Positions 1 to 8,236 of a stretch of DNA of 39,179 nt are shown here, piece after piece. Every line of letters begins with the position of its first letter. The stretch's first letter is position 1. The stretch is from Methylobacter sp. Lineage in GTDB: Bacteria > Pseudomonadota > Gammaproteobacteria > Methylococcales > Methylomonadaceae. Where the stretch lies: assembly GCF_023227905.1 (NCBI RefSeq), contig NZ_JALOCF010000046.1, forward strand, positions 1-39,179. The letters run 5' to 3'. Under the pieces are notes generated by a model, which saw only the letters and a list, made by a program, of their open reading frames with translations, had not been told where the DNA came from and searched no databases. The position numbers and the translations under genes are program-made.

Positions 1-95
1 AGTATATTGAAGTCTTTTACAATCGCGAACGCCTTCATTCTGCCAATGGCTATATGTCGCCTGTAGACTATGAATTGCAGCACAAAGCTGCTTAA
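1..95 (+). CDS. IS3-family transposase OrfB, C-terminal end (partial)
   Basis: The reading frame is open from base 3 to the TAA at 93-95. It encodes the last 30 residues of an IS3-type DDE transposase, including the typical ending FYNRERLHSANGYMSPVDYE. In this family the segment lies at the end of the rve integrase core, just past the catalytic Glu. The rest of the gene is outside the window. The terminal repeat that follows six bases later supports the assignment. Seen: the C-terminal motif. Known: this Y-N-x-x-R-x-H-S-x-x-G-Y-x-S-P signature is typical of IS3 OrfB. Whether the copy is intact cannot be judged. Confidence 0.88.
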   Translation, partial: YIEVFYNRERLHSANGYMSPVDYELQHKAA

Positions 96-100
96 CCGCG

Positions 101-125
101 TGTCCGGAAAAGTGTTGACACATCA
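101..125 (+). mobile_element. right terminal inverted repeat of the IS3-family element
   Basis: The 25 bases after the transposase stop begin TGTCCGGAAAAGTGTTGACA and end in CA at 125. Read on the other strand, this starts TGATGTGTCAACAC, the kind of TG...CA-bounded terminus seen in IS3/IS150-group elements. The left end lies outside the window, so the exact boundary and the target duplication cannot be confirmed. The element edge is therefore put at about base 125. Confidence 0.6.
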
Positions 126-436
126 TTTTGACGTTTTTATTCGCCTGGATGATGGGTTCAGACTTAATCCGACCCTGTTCTTGAAATGACAGAGTTAATG
201 ATTACTCATAAGGCTCTTTCATGCCTGAGAATAACGTGAGAATTACCGCTTAACTAAAATATCAATAAAGCGCATAGGTATTGGTACGAGTTGCCTGTTT
301 AGCTCGACTATTGGTACTTTTAAAAGTGTTTCCAAGAGTTAGCTACGCTAACCAAGTCTTGTCTGACATAGATGAGCAGTCCAACTCATCAAATGGACGA
401 TTAATTCCGCTTCTTACTTACCTTTAAAAAGCCACT
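126..436. other. gene-free stretch after the IS end
   Basis: I see no credible coding region in these 311 bases. They hold a perfect inverted repeat, GTTAGC-TAC-GCTAAC at 338-352, without a T-tract, and presumably the promoter of the small gene at 437. Composition is AT-rich like the rest of the first 1.3 kb. Confidence 0.5.
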
Positions 437-667
437 ATGAGCATACGAAAAATTATTTTTTGCGATATCTGCAATTCCCGAGGGATAAAGACAGTAGAAT
501 TTCGTCGTGCGCGCAGAGAGAATGAACCTACCGGACGGCGCATTACTGAAGGCCGCGCGTGGATAGAGGGTGAAATTACCGATGCCGTTAAAAATGGCTG
601 GCTATGCACCTCGGAGAATCAACATGTCTGCCCTATCTGTAGAACAAGATATGATTTTTTAAAGTAG
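437..667 (+). CDS. small zinc-ribbon-like protein of unknown function
   Basis: A 76-residue protein with a CDIC pair at residues 9-12, a lone Cys57 and a CPIC pair at 65-68, followed by a short basic-aromatic tail. Two CxxC knuckles at opposite ends of a small chain suggest one bound zinc, as in zinc-ribbon or rubredoxin-like folds. The middle is rich in Arg and Glu. No signal peptide or membrane segment is seen, so it is probably cytoplasmic. The ATG at 437 is the first in frame; no strong Shine-Dalgarno sequence precedes it. It stands alone between an IS end and an AT-rich gap, which fits accessory DNA. I do not recognise a named family. Confidence 0.6.
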   Translation: MSIRKIIFCDICNSRGIKTVEFRRARRENEPTGRRITEGRAWIEGEITDAVKNGWLCTSENQHVCPICRTRYDFLK

Positions 668-834
668 AAATTAGCTAACTTAGGCATTATCACCACAATA
701 TGCGTGTATTGTTTTATAAATAAGTAAAACTTGTATTATCGTCTTCCCTATCAATCTTCATAAGATTCATCCGCTAACAATTTTTGTGCCTTGCACTACA
801 AATCTCTCCATCGCGAGAGATCACTAAAAGCGCA

Positions 835-1059
835 CTAATAACTGTAATTCTTACTGTCAGAACCGGCGTTAAAATCATACTCATCTTCAATATTGGAGAT
901 TTGGGATTTCCTACGCTTTAAAAAGAATCTATAACCTTCAGCCGACTCTAAAATCATTTCAACACTGCCGCCAAAAATAAAATTATAAGAAAGTATCTTA
1001 AAATCATTAGACATACCCTGAACTTTTACATGATTGCCTATCGCCCACATACTACTCAT
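835..1059 (-). CDS. hypothetical protein, 74 residues
   Basis: The frame is open on the minus strand up to 1164, but that would need a TTG start and an unusual hydrophobic leader. The ATG at 1059 gives a compact chain with a plausible globular pattern: an IGNHVKVQGMS strand-like start, then FGGSVEMILES and YRFFLKRRKS, and an acidic tail. The alternation of hydrophobic and polar residues resembles a small beta-barrel (SH3-like) fold, but that is only an impression. The possible ribosome site AAGAA is weak. It could be a genuine small gene or a chance frame; I do not recognise the family. Confidence 0.4.
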   Translation of the reverse strand: MSSMWAIGNHVKVQGMSNDFKILSYNFIFGGSVEMILESAEGYRFFLKRRKSQISNIEDEYDFNAGSDSKNYSY

Positions 1060-1398
1060 AGCGTTCTTGTAATAAATAAATATTGTAAAAATAAACTCAG
1101 TGTCGCTCCAAAGCATATAGCGGACTAAGTGGAAACTTGTTAAAAATAAAGTATGAAAAATCAAACTTTCAGCTAAACACAGGCCAATTATAATCCATTT
1201 TTTATGATTAAAGGCGCTTAATTAAAACAGGGTTTCACTTAAAAAACATAATATTACAAAAGCTAATTAATCTATTTTATAAAAATGTGATCTGAATCAG
1301 CGCCCTTAATGATTAAAATACTTGATGAAGCACCCTGAAATTTACATGTTAAACTTTGGAACACAAATCCAAACGCAGTCCTGATTCAAAACCACCTT

Positions 1399-2214
1399 AT
1401 GCCTGAACTACCCGAAGTTGAAACCACCTGCCGAGGCATCGCGCCGCATATTGAAGGACAAATTGTTAAACAGGTCATCATCCGCCAACCGCAACTGCGC
1501 TGGCCTGTGCCGGAAACGCTTCATCAAATTTTGACAGGACTCAGCATTCAATCAGTTTCTAGAAGAGCAAAATATCTGCTGTTTTCCACGGCTTCCGGCA
1601 CAATGCTTCTGCACTTAGGCATGTCCGGTAGTTTGCGGATTATGTCTCCAGGTCAAACAGCCGGTAAACACGACCATATCGATTTTATTTTTAATAATGA
1701 AACGATACTGTGCTTTAATGATCCCCGCCGTTTTGGCGCGGTATTATGGACAACCGAACCCGCTGTCGAACATCAATTACTGAAAAATCTAGGGCCCGAA
1801 CCGTTACAGTCCGGTTTCAATGGAGAGCTACTCTATTCGCTGTCCAAAAATCGCAGAATACCGGTAAAGTCGTTCATTATGGACAGTCATATCGTTGTTG
1901 GGGTTGGAAACATTTATGCCAATGAAGCCTTGTTTATGGCCGGCATACAGCCTACGCGCCAAGCCGGCAAAATTTCTTTAGCGCGATATCAAAAACTGGC
2001 TGAGTGTATTCGCGTGGTTTTGCAACAAGCCATCCAGCAAGGCGGGACAACGCTGAGGGATTTTGTTAATGAAGCCGGAAAACCCGGCTATTTTCAGCAA
2101 CAACTTAGAGTTTATGGCCGGGCGGGATTGCCGTGCGTCGGATGCAGCCAATCATTAACAGAAATCAGAATAGCTAACCGCTCGACGGTATTCTGCGGTA
2201 GTTGTCAGCGGTAA
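1399..2214 (+). CDS. mutM: formamidopyrimidine-DNA glycosylase / AP lyase (Fpg)
   Basis: Fpg removes 8-oxoguanine and formamidopyrimidines from DNA and cuts the abasic site by beta/delta elimination, the first step of base excision repair of oxidised purines. The 271-residue length is normal. The N-terminus MPELPEVETTCRG carries the catalytic Pro2 (after Met removal) and Glu3; Lys58 sits in RRAKY as in the family. The helix-two-turn-helix region is followed by a C-terminal zinc finger with Cys246, Cys249, Cys266 and Cys269. All key residues are present, so it should be active. It is a single gene, convergent with the pilin gene downstream, and no clear Shine-Dalgarno sequence lies before the ATG. 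Confidence 0.97.
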   Translation: MPELPEVETTCRGIAPHIEGQIVKQVIIRQPQLRWPVPETLHQILTGLSIQSVSRRAKYLLFSTASGTMLLHLGMSGSLRIMSPGQTAGKHDHIDFIFNNETILCFNDPRRFGAVLWTTEPAVEHQLLKNLGPEPLQSGFNGELLYSLSKNRRIPVKSFIMDSHIVVGVGNIYANEALFMAGIQPTRQAGKISLARYQKLAECIRVVLQQAIQQGGTTLRDFVNEAGKPGYFQQQLRVYGRAGLPCVGCSQSLTEIRIANRSTVFCGSCQR

Positions 2215-2295
2215 AAACTTAAACCTAGGCAAATGCTGGCAACCATTGTCTCGCAACTTAATGGCTATAAGCTTTATATTTAAGGATCTGTGAGA

Positions 2296-2736
2296 CTATT
2301 TACCCCAGCAATTTGCAACCGTATCGGTACCATTTTCGGTTTTGGTTCCCGCTTGATTGATGCTAAGTACATCGCATTTGGCATCGGTGAAAGTCGGCGT
2401 GGCGGTAAGCGTGTAAGATGTTGCCGAGCCGGCAGTTATCGCAAGCGTATATTTTCCGTTCGGCGAAGAAGTACTGGAAACCAGATTATGCGTACCTCCA
2501 GAAGCGCAAGTGCGTGCCGTGGCATGAATACCATCGGCATACTGAGGGCAATCTGCCCGATATTTCTCTTGCGCCACCTGCAAGTTTAATAAGCCCGCTT
2601 TGCCGTCCGCGCGGTTAGCCCGTAGCACATAATCCGTATAAGCAGGATAAGCAACCCCTGCCAAAATCCCGATAATAGCCACCACAATCATTAATTCTAT
2701 TAAAGTAAAGCCGGAAAATCTTTTAAATGCGTACAT
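2296..2736 (-). CDS. pilE: type IV pilin, PilE-like
   Basis: A 146-residue class IVa prepilin. A short basic leader (MYAFKRFSG) ends in the prepilin peptidase site G^F, followed by TLIELMIVVAIIGILAGVAYPAY with the conserved Glu at mature position 5. The first ~25 hydrophobic residues form the export and assembly helix. A C-terminal globular domain follows, with paired cysteines (CPQYADG, ARTCASG, CDVLS and ANCWGK) that fit disulfide-bonded loops. AAGGCG about seven bases before the ATG can serve as ribosome site. The gene is transcribed away from the minor pilin operon at 2938 and shares its ~200-bp upstream region. Whether it is the major pilin or a PilE-type minor pilin cannot be decided; the PilE name is by sequence type. 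Confidence 0.85.
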   Translation of the reverse strand: MYAFKRFSGFTLIELMIVVAIIGILAGVAYPAYTDYVLRANRADGKAGLLNLQVAQEKYRADCPQYADGIHATARTCASGGTHNLVSSTSSPNGKYTLAITAGSATSYTLTATPTFTDAKCDVLSINQAGTKTENGTDTVANCWGK

Positions 2737-2937
2737 TATTTCGCCTTGGATAAAGTTATCTTATTTAAACAATATAGCATAAATAATAATTAACCAAGAT
2801 GACTCAGATAATGCTTAAAATTAATAAGCAAAACGTAGACCAGCTAACACATCTTAAAAAATACTAATCTATAATTTATCAATGCAAATACCCGCATATA
2901 CCTAAAGAGTGTAAAGGGAACTAGAAGGTGGAAAGAC

Positions 2938-3474
2938 ATGAACAAACACAAAAACGCCGGTTTTACTTTGCTAGAGCTAATGATGGTCGTTGCCATAATG
3001 GGTGTTCTCGCAGGGATAGCCATACCTTCTTATCAAGATATGCTTGAGCGTAATCGCTTAAAAGAGGTAGTTGAATCGTTAAAATCAGACATGCAATACG
3101 CCCGTACAGAAGCGATCAAACGAAGCAAAGACATTATAGTTTCGCGCACAACAGGCAATGCTGGCGCATGGTGTTATGGTTTGTCCGAAACTACTTCATC
3201 TTGTGACTGCAAGCAGGCAACCGTAGCAACTACGGATGATTGCGAAATAAAAAGTATTTCAGGTTCTGCGCATAGTGCAGTCAACATGGACTCAGCCAAC
3301 GGTAACAGTACTTTTGATTTTAAACGAGGCACTATCGGCGATAACGGCGTCACTTTCAGTACGAGCCAATATGCTGCAAGAGTTGTTTTTAGCGGTGTCG
3401 GACGAGTCAGGATCTGTACGCCCAGTCCCTTACCCACTGGAAAAACAGGTATCTCTGGCTATCCCGCCTGCTAA
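2938..3474 (+). CDS. fimT: minor pseudopilin, FimT/GspH family
   Basis: First gene of the minor pilin operon. The 178-residue product has the leader MNKHKNAG^FTLLELMMVVAIMGVLAGIAIPSYQD with Glu at mature position 5, then the GspH/FimT-type globular domain (LKSDMQYARTEAIKRSKDI). Proteins of this type prime or cap type IV pili; FimT homologues in some competent bacteria bind DNA during uptake. A purine-rich stretch (GAAGGTGGAAAG) precedes the ATG. Seventeen bases separate it from pilW, so the two are probably co-transcribed. Family assignment is secure; the exact role (pilus priming versus DNA binding) is not settled by sequence. Confidence 0.85.
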   Translation: MNKHKNAGFTLLELMMVVAIMGVLAGIAIPSYQDMLERNRLKEVVESLKSDMQYARTEAIKRSKDIIVSRTTGNAGAWCYGLSETTSSCDCKQATVATTDDCEIKSISGSAHSAVNMDSANGNSTFDFKRGTIGDNGVTFSTSQYAARVVFSGVGRVRICTPSPLPTGKTGISGYPAC

Positions 3475-3491
3475 TTTTTGGAGACAGAATA

Positions 3492-4217
3492 ATGAAGGAA
3501 CAAAAAGGCTATACATTAATAGAACTCATGATTGCAACCGCCATAGGGCTGATTGTAGTGGGAGCAACTATCAGTATCTATATCACAGCCGTCGGCAGCA
3601 GTTCCAATACCATAAAGTCGGCTCGCCTTAATCATGATCTGGAAGCCGCCATGGCGCTGATGATTAACGACATTAAACGTGCCGGTTATTGGAACGGCGC
3701 AGTCGTAGGCGTAGACAGCAGAAACAACCCTTTTACAGCAGCAGCCACCAACATAAATATCCCTATAAGCACCTGTATTCTGTATAGCTACGATGCCGAT
3801 GATGACGGCATCGTCGACGCCAACGAGCATTATGGTTTCAAACTGACAAACAATACCCTGAACATGCGTGGAACCGGCACTACCACTAATAGTGCTGATT
3901 GTAGTAATGGGACATGGGAGTCATTTATCGATAACACTCAACTCACCATTACCCAATTACAATTCAGTTTTGTACCGGTTACGGGCCTTTTACCGGCAAC
4001 CTCACGCTGCCTCAATGTCACAACCGATACAGTAACCGATGCTGCCGCTTGTGCAACTGATGCTACTAATTGCACAGCAGCAACACCCTGCAATATTGCT
4101 GAGAAACGGGTGGTTAATATTCGGCTCAGCGGTCAATTAACGAGTGATACGTCAGTCACCAAAACCCTAAACGGCACAGTAGAAGTCAGAAACAGTCGCC
4201 TTCTTACCCAGCCTTAA
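3492..4217 (+). CDS. pilW: type IV pilus minor pilin PilW
   Basis: The 241-residue protein starts MKEQKG^YTLIELMIATAIGL, a prepilin cleavage site with Glu at position 5. A PilW-type domain follows, with the helix SARLNHDLEAAMALMINDIKRAGYW, very typical of PilW. The remainder is Thr/Asn-rich with several Cys pairs, likely disulfide-stabilised. GGAG eight bases before the ATG is a good ribosome site. It would join the priming complex of minor pilins at the pilus tip in the inner membrane and periplasm. Position between fimT and pilX supports the call. Confidence 0.87.
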   Translation: MKEQKGYTLIELMIATAIGLIVVGATISIYITAVGSSSNTIKSARLNHDLEAAMALMINDIKRAGYWNGAVVGVDSRNNPFTAAATNINIPISTCILYSYDADDDGIVDANEHYGFKLTNNTLNMRGTGTTTNSADCSNGTWESFIDNTQLTITQLQFSFVPVTGLLPATSRCLNVTTDTVTDAAACATDATNCTAATPCNIAEKRVVNIRLSGQLTSDTSVTKTLNGTVEVRNSRLLTQP

Positions 4218-4233
4218 TTCACAGGTAGTCAAC

Positions 4234-5478
4234 ATGAAAGCCAAAGCATTCACTCGTAAACAACAAGGAGCGGTAACATTGCTCACTGCCTTGGTACTAT
4301 TGATCAGCATCACCTTGGTCGGTTTTGTGACTGCAAAAACAGTATTGGTAGAAACCCAAATCAATGCCGACAACTACCGAACCAGCCAGGCGACGGCGGC
4401 GGCCAGTGCGGCGATGGACCAGGCCGTCGCTTATTTTTATGCCGGCGGTCTGGATCAGCATAACAACGCAACTCCCACAACATTGACCGCCGATGGCTTG
4501 GTTGATTATCCCAGCGCGGCACCATTCACTCTAACACTAACCGCAGCCGGACAAACCACAACTGCACAGTTCTTTTTCACGAACACTGCTGGTAACCGTT
4601 GCGACCCTACGGCTGACGGCACCAACATGACCCAGGCCCTGGTAACCGCCAGAGGCTGGAGTGACGATAACACCGCGGTGCGCACCATTACTCAATGTGT
4701 CGACACGTTTGATATTTTTGATAGCGGCAAGGGACCTCGACAAGCCTTCGTCAGTAAAGCCGGAGTGGGCGTATTTGGTAACGCCAAGATTATCAATCGT
4801 TATAGCAATAGCAGCATTTGGTCGGGAGGGACCGATGATGTTCATGGCGAGAGTTATGGCACTTATTTACGTCCTTCCAATACAGATATAGCCGACTACA
4901 CAACCGCTCAGTTGAATAGTGCCGATGAGACTGCAAATACTCAACTGGTTTCCAACCGAGATACCGGCAACGGTATTGACGTCATCACCAACGATCCTAC
5001 CTTGGGCAATAAAACAACCAGTACCACCGATTTAACCAACCCAGCTAACAATCAATTTTTTGATATGTTTTTTGCCCAAACCAAGTCGGCAATTAGACAG
5101 TCCGCAGATAATATCGACCAACTACTTACAGCCGGCGCCAGCCCAGTGGGTATGACTGGTTTGATCTGGATTGATGGCAATACTTCCATGCATAACGGTG
5201 ATGTGGTGGGAAGCTCTACCGCTCCTGCCATTCTGATTGTCAACGGAGACTTCGATTATACCGGTGGCACCATTTATGGCGTGCTCTACGTAACCGGGAC
5301 TCTAACAATAACCGGTAATCCAGTCGTTCACGGATCCGTCGTCTCAGAAAATGGACCGAATAACGGCGCAGGCACATTAACACTGGTTTACCAGCCATGG
5401 GGAGGCGATGGCACTGGATCGCCGCCATTCATCGAGGGAACCGGCGCCATTATTGCAGGCTCATGGAAAGACTGGTAA
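4234..5478 (+). CDS. pilX: PilX-like minor pilin with an extended C-terminal domain
   Basis: The N-terminus MKAKAFTRKQQG^AVTLLTALVLLISITLVGF is a PilX-type prepilin leader; mature position 5 is Leu rather than Glu. The 414-residue product is roughly twice the usual PilX length. The last ~100 residues (GDVVGSSTAPAILIVNGD and onward, with repeated short Gly-Thr strands such as YGVLYVTGTLTITGNPVVHG) look like a right-handed beta-helix or beta-solenoid tail. A Cys pair (NRCDPT, TQCVDT) lies in the middle part. It starts 17 bases after pilW and lies 19 bases before the chosen pilV start, in one operon. Seen: leader and length. Inferred: tail fold and tip location. Confidence 0.75.
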   Translation: MKAKAFTRKQQGAVTLLTALVLLISITLVGFVTAKTVLVETQINADNYRTSQATAAASAAMDQAVAYFYAGGLDQHNNATPTTLTADGLVDYPSAAPFTLTLTAAGQTTTAQFFFTNTAGNRCDPTADGTNMTQALVTARGWSDDNTAVRTITQCVDTFDIFDSGKGPRQAFVSKAGVGVFGNAKIINRYSNSSIWSGGTDDVHGESYGTYLRPSNTDIADYTTAQLNSADETANTQLVSNRDTGNGIDVITNDPTLGNKTTSTTDLTNPANNQFFDMFFAQTKSAIRQSADNIDQLLTAGASPVGMTGLIWIDGNTSMHNGDVVGSSTAPAILIVNGDFDYTGGTIYGVLYVTGTLTITGNPVVHGSVVSENGPNNGAGTLTLVYQPWGGDGTGSPPFIEGTGAIIAGSWKDW

Positions 5479-5497
5479 TAACACTGAGGAAATGAAG

Positions 5498-7771
5498 ATG
5501 ATACTCACCCATTCTATAAAAAACAGCGCAGGCATTGGCCTGATCGAAGTCTTGGTAACCACTGTGGTAGTAGCTGTTGGCTTGTTAGCCGTTGCTTCGC
5601 TCCAAGGCGATCTGCTCAGTAGTAGCCGAGGCAACAAGACTCGCGCGGAAGCTCAAGCCTTAGCCAATACCAAGATAGAGCAACTGCGCGATACCATACA
5701 GAAAGCCGGTACAACGGGCTATAACGCATTGGCATCGTCGGCCGCTAACGAAAGCATCAGCGGAATAACCGAAACATTTACTCGCGGTTGGACAGTAAGC
5801 GATCAGACCGCTCCAGTGCGCAAACAAGTCAGCGTTACCGTGTGCTGGTCCAATGGCTGTCCAGTAGCTACAGGCAACAGGCAAAACCAGGTCACCGTTC
5901 AGAGCGTGATTGCATTTGATGACGTTGGCAGTTCTGCGTTAGCCGCTAGTGGCGCGGGCTCAGGAACCGGCACTACCCTTGGCGGCCCCAGTACCAACGC
6001 CAACTCTTCCGACGATATAAGCGAAAACATCACCTTACCCACCTCCGCCACACCCGGCAGTGTATATACAGCACCTGACGGTAAAACCTACATTGTCCAA
6101 AGCACCGGCACCAAAGGCACGCGCGCCGAACTTTGCAACGCTGCTACACTTGCTCTGGTCGAGTTTGAAAACAGCTTATACACGCGCCGAGTCAATTTCG
6201 ATGGTGTTACCGGCAATGAAGCAATCTTGCTTTATGAAAAAGTTACCATTAACACAACAGATTATTGCATTCCCAGGATTCGCTTCAACGGCGGCGTGAT
6301 TATTCCGATTAGAGGAATTGTCCATTCAGGAGCTACCTCTGGAAATAATAATCAGACGCTGTTGGATGTTGACTTGTTTACGTTCAACGCCAACGAATCC
6401 GGAACCTATTGCGTATTCAACCCGCCAGCAGGCGCCAAAAGCGCGCCTTATGTTTGTTATGTGGGCGGCAATTGTCAATATGGCCCGGCTGGAACGGTGA
6501 CTTCGCCCGCCACTGAGCCTCCCGTCACTGAATGCCCAAGTCCTGCCGTGGCCAATGCCATTGTTGGCCCTGGCGGATGGCGCGGCAAAGTCGGTTTATT
6601 GGGCGTTGCGGGTAACGTCAAGAATGTCTGCTTTGCCGAAGAGATTGCGACCACACCAGCTACTCTTGATACTGCACGTAATTACTTTGTACGAAAGGCT
6701 GGACTCAATGAAGGCATCAACAAGCCTTATAGCTGCCATGACTTTTTGATTATCAACGGCCAATCTACCGAGGCAAAAGTCCACAACGAATGCGCTGCCC
6801 AAGCCAATGCCATTGGCGGCTTTACCTTGGCGTCAAAAACCATACAACGCGATATCACCGGAAATAATGTTTTCAGCCCATCGATAAATGTCGATTACTG
6901 TAGCGTATCCGGGACAAGCTATACCATTACGGGAACAATAACCAACGCCAACAGCGCGCCTACGGTTACTGTGACGGACTCGGTGCATATCAATCCTTGT
7001 TCAGCCACCAATACTTCATATACCTGTCAAATCCAAACCTCGGCAACTTCGGTTACGATTAGCGGCGTCTATAATAGCGAGACAAAAACATGCGCGGTGT
7101 CGCCGTCTGCCAGCGGCTGCGCCTTAGCATTTACGGCAACAAGCAATCCGACTTACACCATCACCGGCAACATTAACGGAACCGCAGCTGCCGCTAATGC
7201 CGTCACTTTGTCTTTGTCCGGGGGCGGAACTTGCGTTATCAATAATGATTATAACCAAACGTATAGAACATATACTTGCCAAATCACCACCCCAACCACG
7301 ACTACCAGCGCCACACTGACAGCTGCAACTTCAGCAGTGGGCGGGACTGTTACATCAAGCACGACGGGCCCGATAACATTATCCGGGGCAACGTCGATAA
7401 CAGGCCCGGATTTCACTGCAACGATAGCCACGACTTATACGATCAGCGGTTCGATAAGTATCGGTAACCATGTCAGCCTGACAACGATTACCGTGGCCGT
7501 TGATACAGGGCTCGGAACTTGCACTTTAACCGGCAGCCACGCCGCAGGTACATCTGAGAGCTATACCTGCACGGTGCCCGCTGGCGCCAATCATCTAGCT
7601 ATTACTCTCAGTTCAGCGTGTACTAGCGGTAATGGCAGCAAGAAATATGAAATGACGAGTAGTGGTACACCCCCATCATTGGGAACGGGAAGTCTGGTTA
7701 TTGATTTGGGCACTGTATCTGGAAATATGACTAAAGACATTTCAGTTACAAAATCAAGCACAGCTTGTTAA
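5498..7771 (+). CDS. pilV: PilV-like minor pilin with a ~600-residue repeat tail
   Basis: The frame is open from 5408, but TGAGGA at 5485-5490 is optimally spaced (7 bases) from the ATG at 5498, giving 757 residues. The leader runs to G^IGLIEVLVTTVVVAVGLLAVASLQG with Glu at mature position 5, followed by the PilV-type helix. Normal PilV is about 150-200 residues, so the rest is extra. The tail is Thr/Ser/Gly-rich. From about residue 475 it shows three related beta-sandwich-like units that begin YTITG (near residues 475 and 552) or YTISG (near 645), with a central Cys in a Y-T-C context in each. It ends in a Cys at the C-terminus. Inferred: a pilus-tip adhesin-like minor pilin. No pilY1 follows. 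Confidence 0.8.
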   Translation: MILTHSIKNSAGIGLIEVLVTTVVVAVGLLAVASLQGDLLSSSRGNKTRAEAQALANTKIEQLRDTIQKAGTTGYNALASSAANESISGITETFTRGWTVSDQTAPVRKQVSVTVCWSNGCPVATGNRQNQVTVQSVIAFDDVGSSALAASGAGSGTGTTLGGPSTNANSSDDISENITLPTSATPGSVYTAPDGKTYIVQSTGTKGTRAELCNAATLALVEFENSLYTRRVNFDGVTGNEAILLYEKVTINTTDYCIPRIRFNGGVIIPIRGIVHSGATSGNNNQTLLDVDLFTFNANESGTYCVFNPPAGAKSAPYVCYVGGNCQYGPAGTVTSPATEPPVTECPSPAVANAIVGPGGWRGKVGLLGVAGNVKNVCFAEEIATTPATLDTARNYFVRKAGLNEGINKPYSCHDFLIINGQSTEAKVHNECAAQANAIGGFTLASKTIQRDITGNNVFSPSINVDYCSVSGTSYTITGTITNANSAPTVTVTDSVHINPCSATNTSYTCQIQTSATSVTISGVYNSETKTCAVSPSASGCALAFTATSNPTYTITGNINGTAAAANAVTLSLSGGGTCVINNDYNQTYRTYTCQITTPTTTTSATLTAATSAVGGTVTSSTTGPITLSGATSITGPDFTATIATTYTISGSISIGNHVSLTTITVAVDTGLGTCTLTGSHAAGTSESYTCTVPAGANHLAITLSSACTSGNGSKKYEMTSSGTPPSLGTGSLVIDLGTVSGNMTKDISVTKSSTAC

Positions 7772-7833
7772 TCCTTAAGATTGACTCCCGCTTGCAATTC
7801 GCGGCATAGCTGTTGGGGGGTGACGGATCACCT

Positions 7834-7868
7834 AAAAACCGCTTAACCTTTTTGGTTGAGCGGTTTTT
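7834..7868 (+). terminator. intrinsic terminator of the minor pilin operon
   Basis: AAAAACCGCTTAACC at 7834-7848 pairs with GGTTGAGCGGTTTTT at 7854-7868 around a 5-base T loop, with one G-T pair, and the 3' arm ends in a T run. This is a classic rho-independent terminator, 63 bases after the pilV stop. The flanking A/T runs could let it work in both directions, but the next gene on the other strand ends far away, so its main role is for the pilin operon. Confidence 0.85.
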
Positions 7869-7974
7869 GTGTATTTATTTTTTCGCTGACTTATTGATGA
7901 TGACTGATTTATCAGTGTGCTGACGCGAAAGTGTCTTGTGCTTTTCCCTTTCTTTACTGTTGATTCAAGGAGAT

Positions 7975-8036
7975 GGGCAACGCTTTCGACTCCATAAATG
8001 GAGAAAGCGTATGTCAGTAGCCTCGAGCTATTGCCC
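7975..8036. ncRNA. candidate structured RNA or DNA element, three-way junction
   Basis: All helices are Watson-Crick. P1 is GGGCAA (7975-7980) with TTGCCC (8031-8036). P2 is CGCTTT (7981-7986) with AAAGCG (8004-8009), continued by CTCCAT (7990-7995) with ATGGAG (7998-8003). P3 is TAGC (8018-8021) with GCTA (8027-8030). P1/P2 and P3/P1 abut with no unpaired base, leaving one 8-base joiner at 8010-8017. It lies alone in a 368-base gene-free stretch (7869-8236), between the pilin terminator and the 3' end of the penicillin-binding protein gene. I do not recognise a known riboswitch or ribozyme class; the strand is undetermined. It could also be part of a degraded mobile element. The remaining bases of the stretch show nothing else I can support. 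Confidence 0.4.
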
Positions 8037-8236
8037 CACTGCCTACCATTTTATCTAACTCATGATGTATGAGGAGGAGCGCCAACCAGGGAATGAAAGA
8101 CAACTCTAAAGAGCGGTTCATGGCTAAAGAATGGTTAAAGAACTAATATGTTCATTTCTGTCTTCCGCAACTTCAACGCTCCGTAACGCGAAGATAATCC
8201 CAGCCAGGATTGCTTGATACGTAAGCCCTATGCGCC

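Noticed and set aside
2290..2618. Plus-strand ORFs opposite the pilin gene
   Set aside because: The minus strand encodes an unmistakable prepilin; these are its antisense frames.
5408..5497. Upstream extension of the pilV frame
   Set aside because: It overlaps pilX by 71 bases and encodes a sequence that would spoil the prepilin leader. The ribosome site at 5485-5490 fixes the start at 5498.
8041..8236. Possible group II intron or reverse transcriptase remnant near the three-way junction
   Set aside because: The sequence GGGAATGAAAGACAAC and GAGCGGTTC looked intron-like, but no domain V fold or reverse transcriptase frame could be found.
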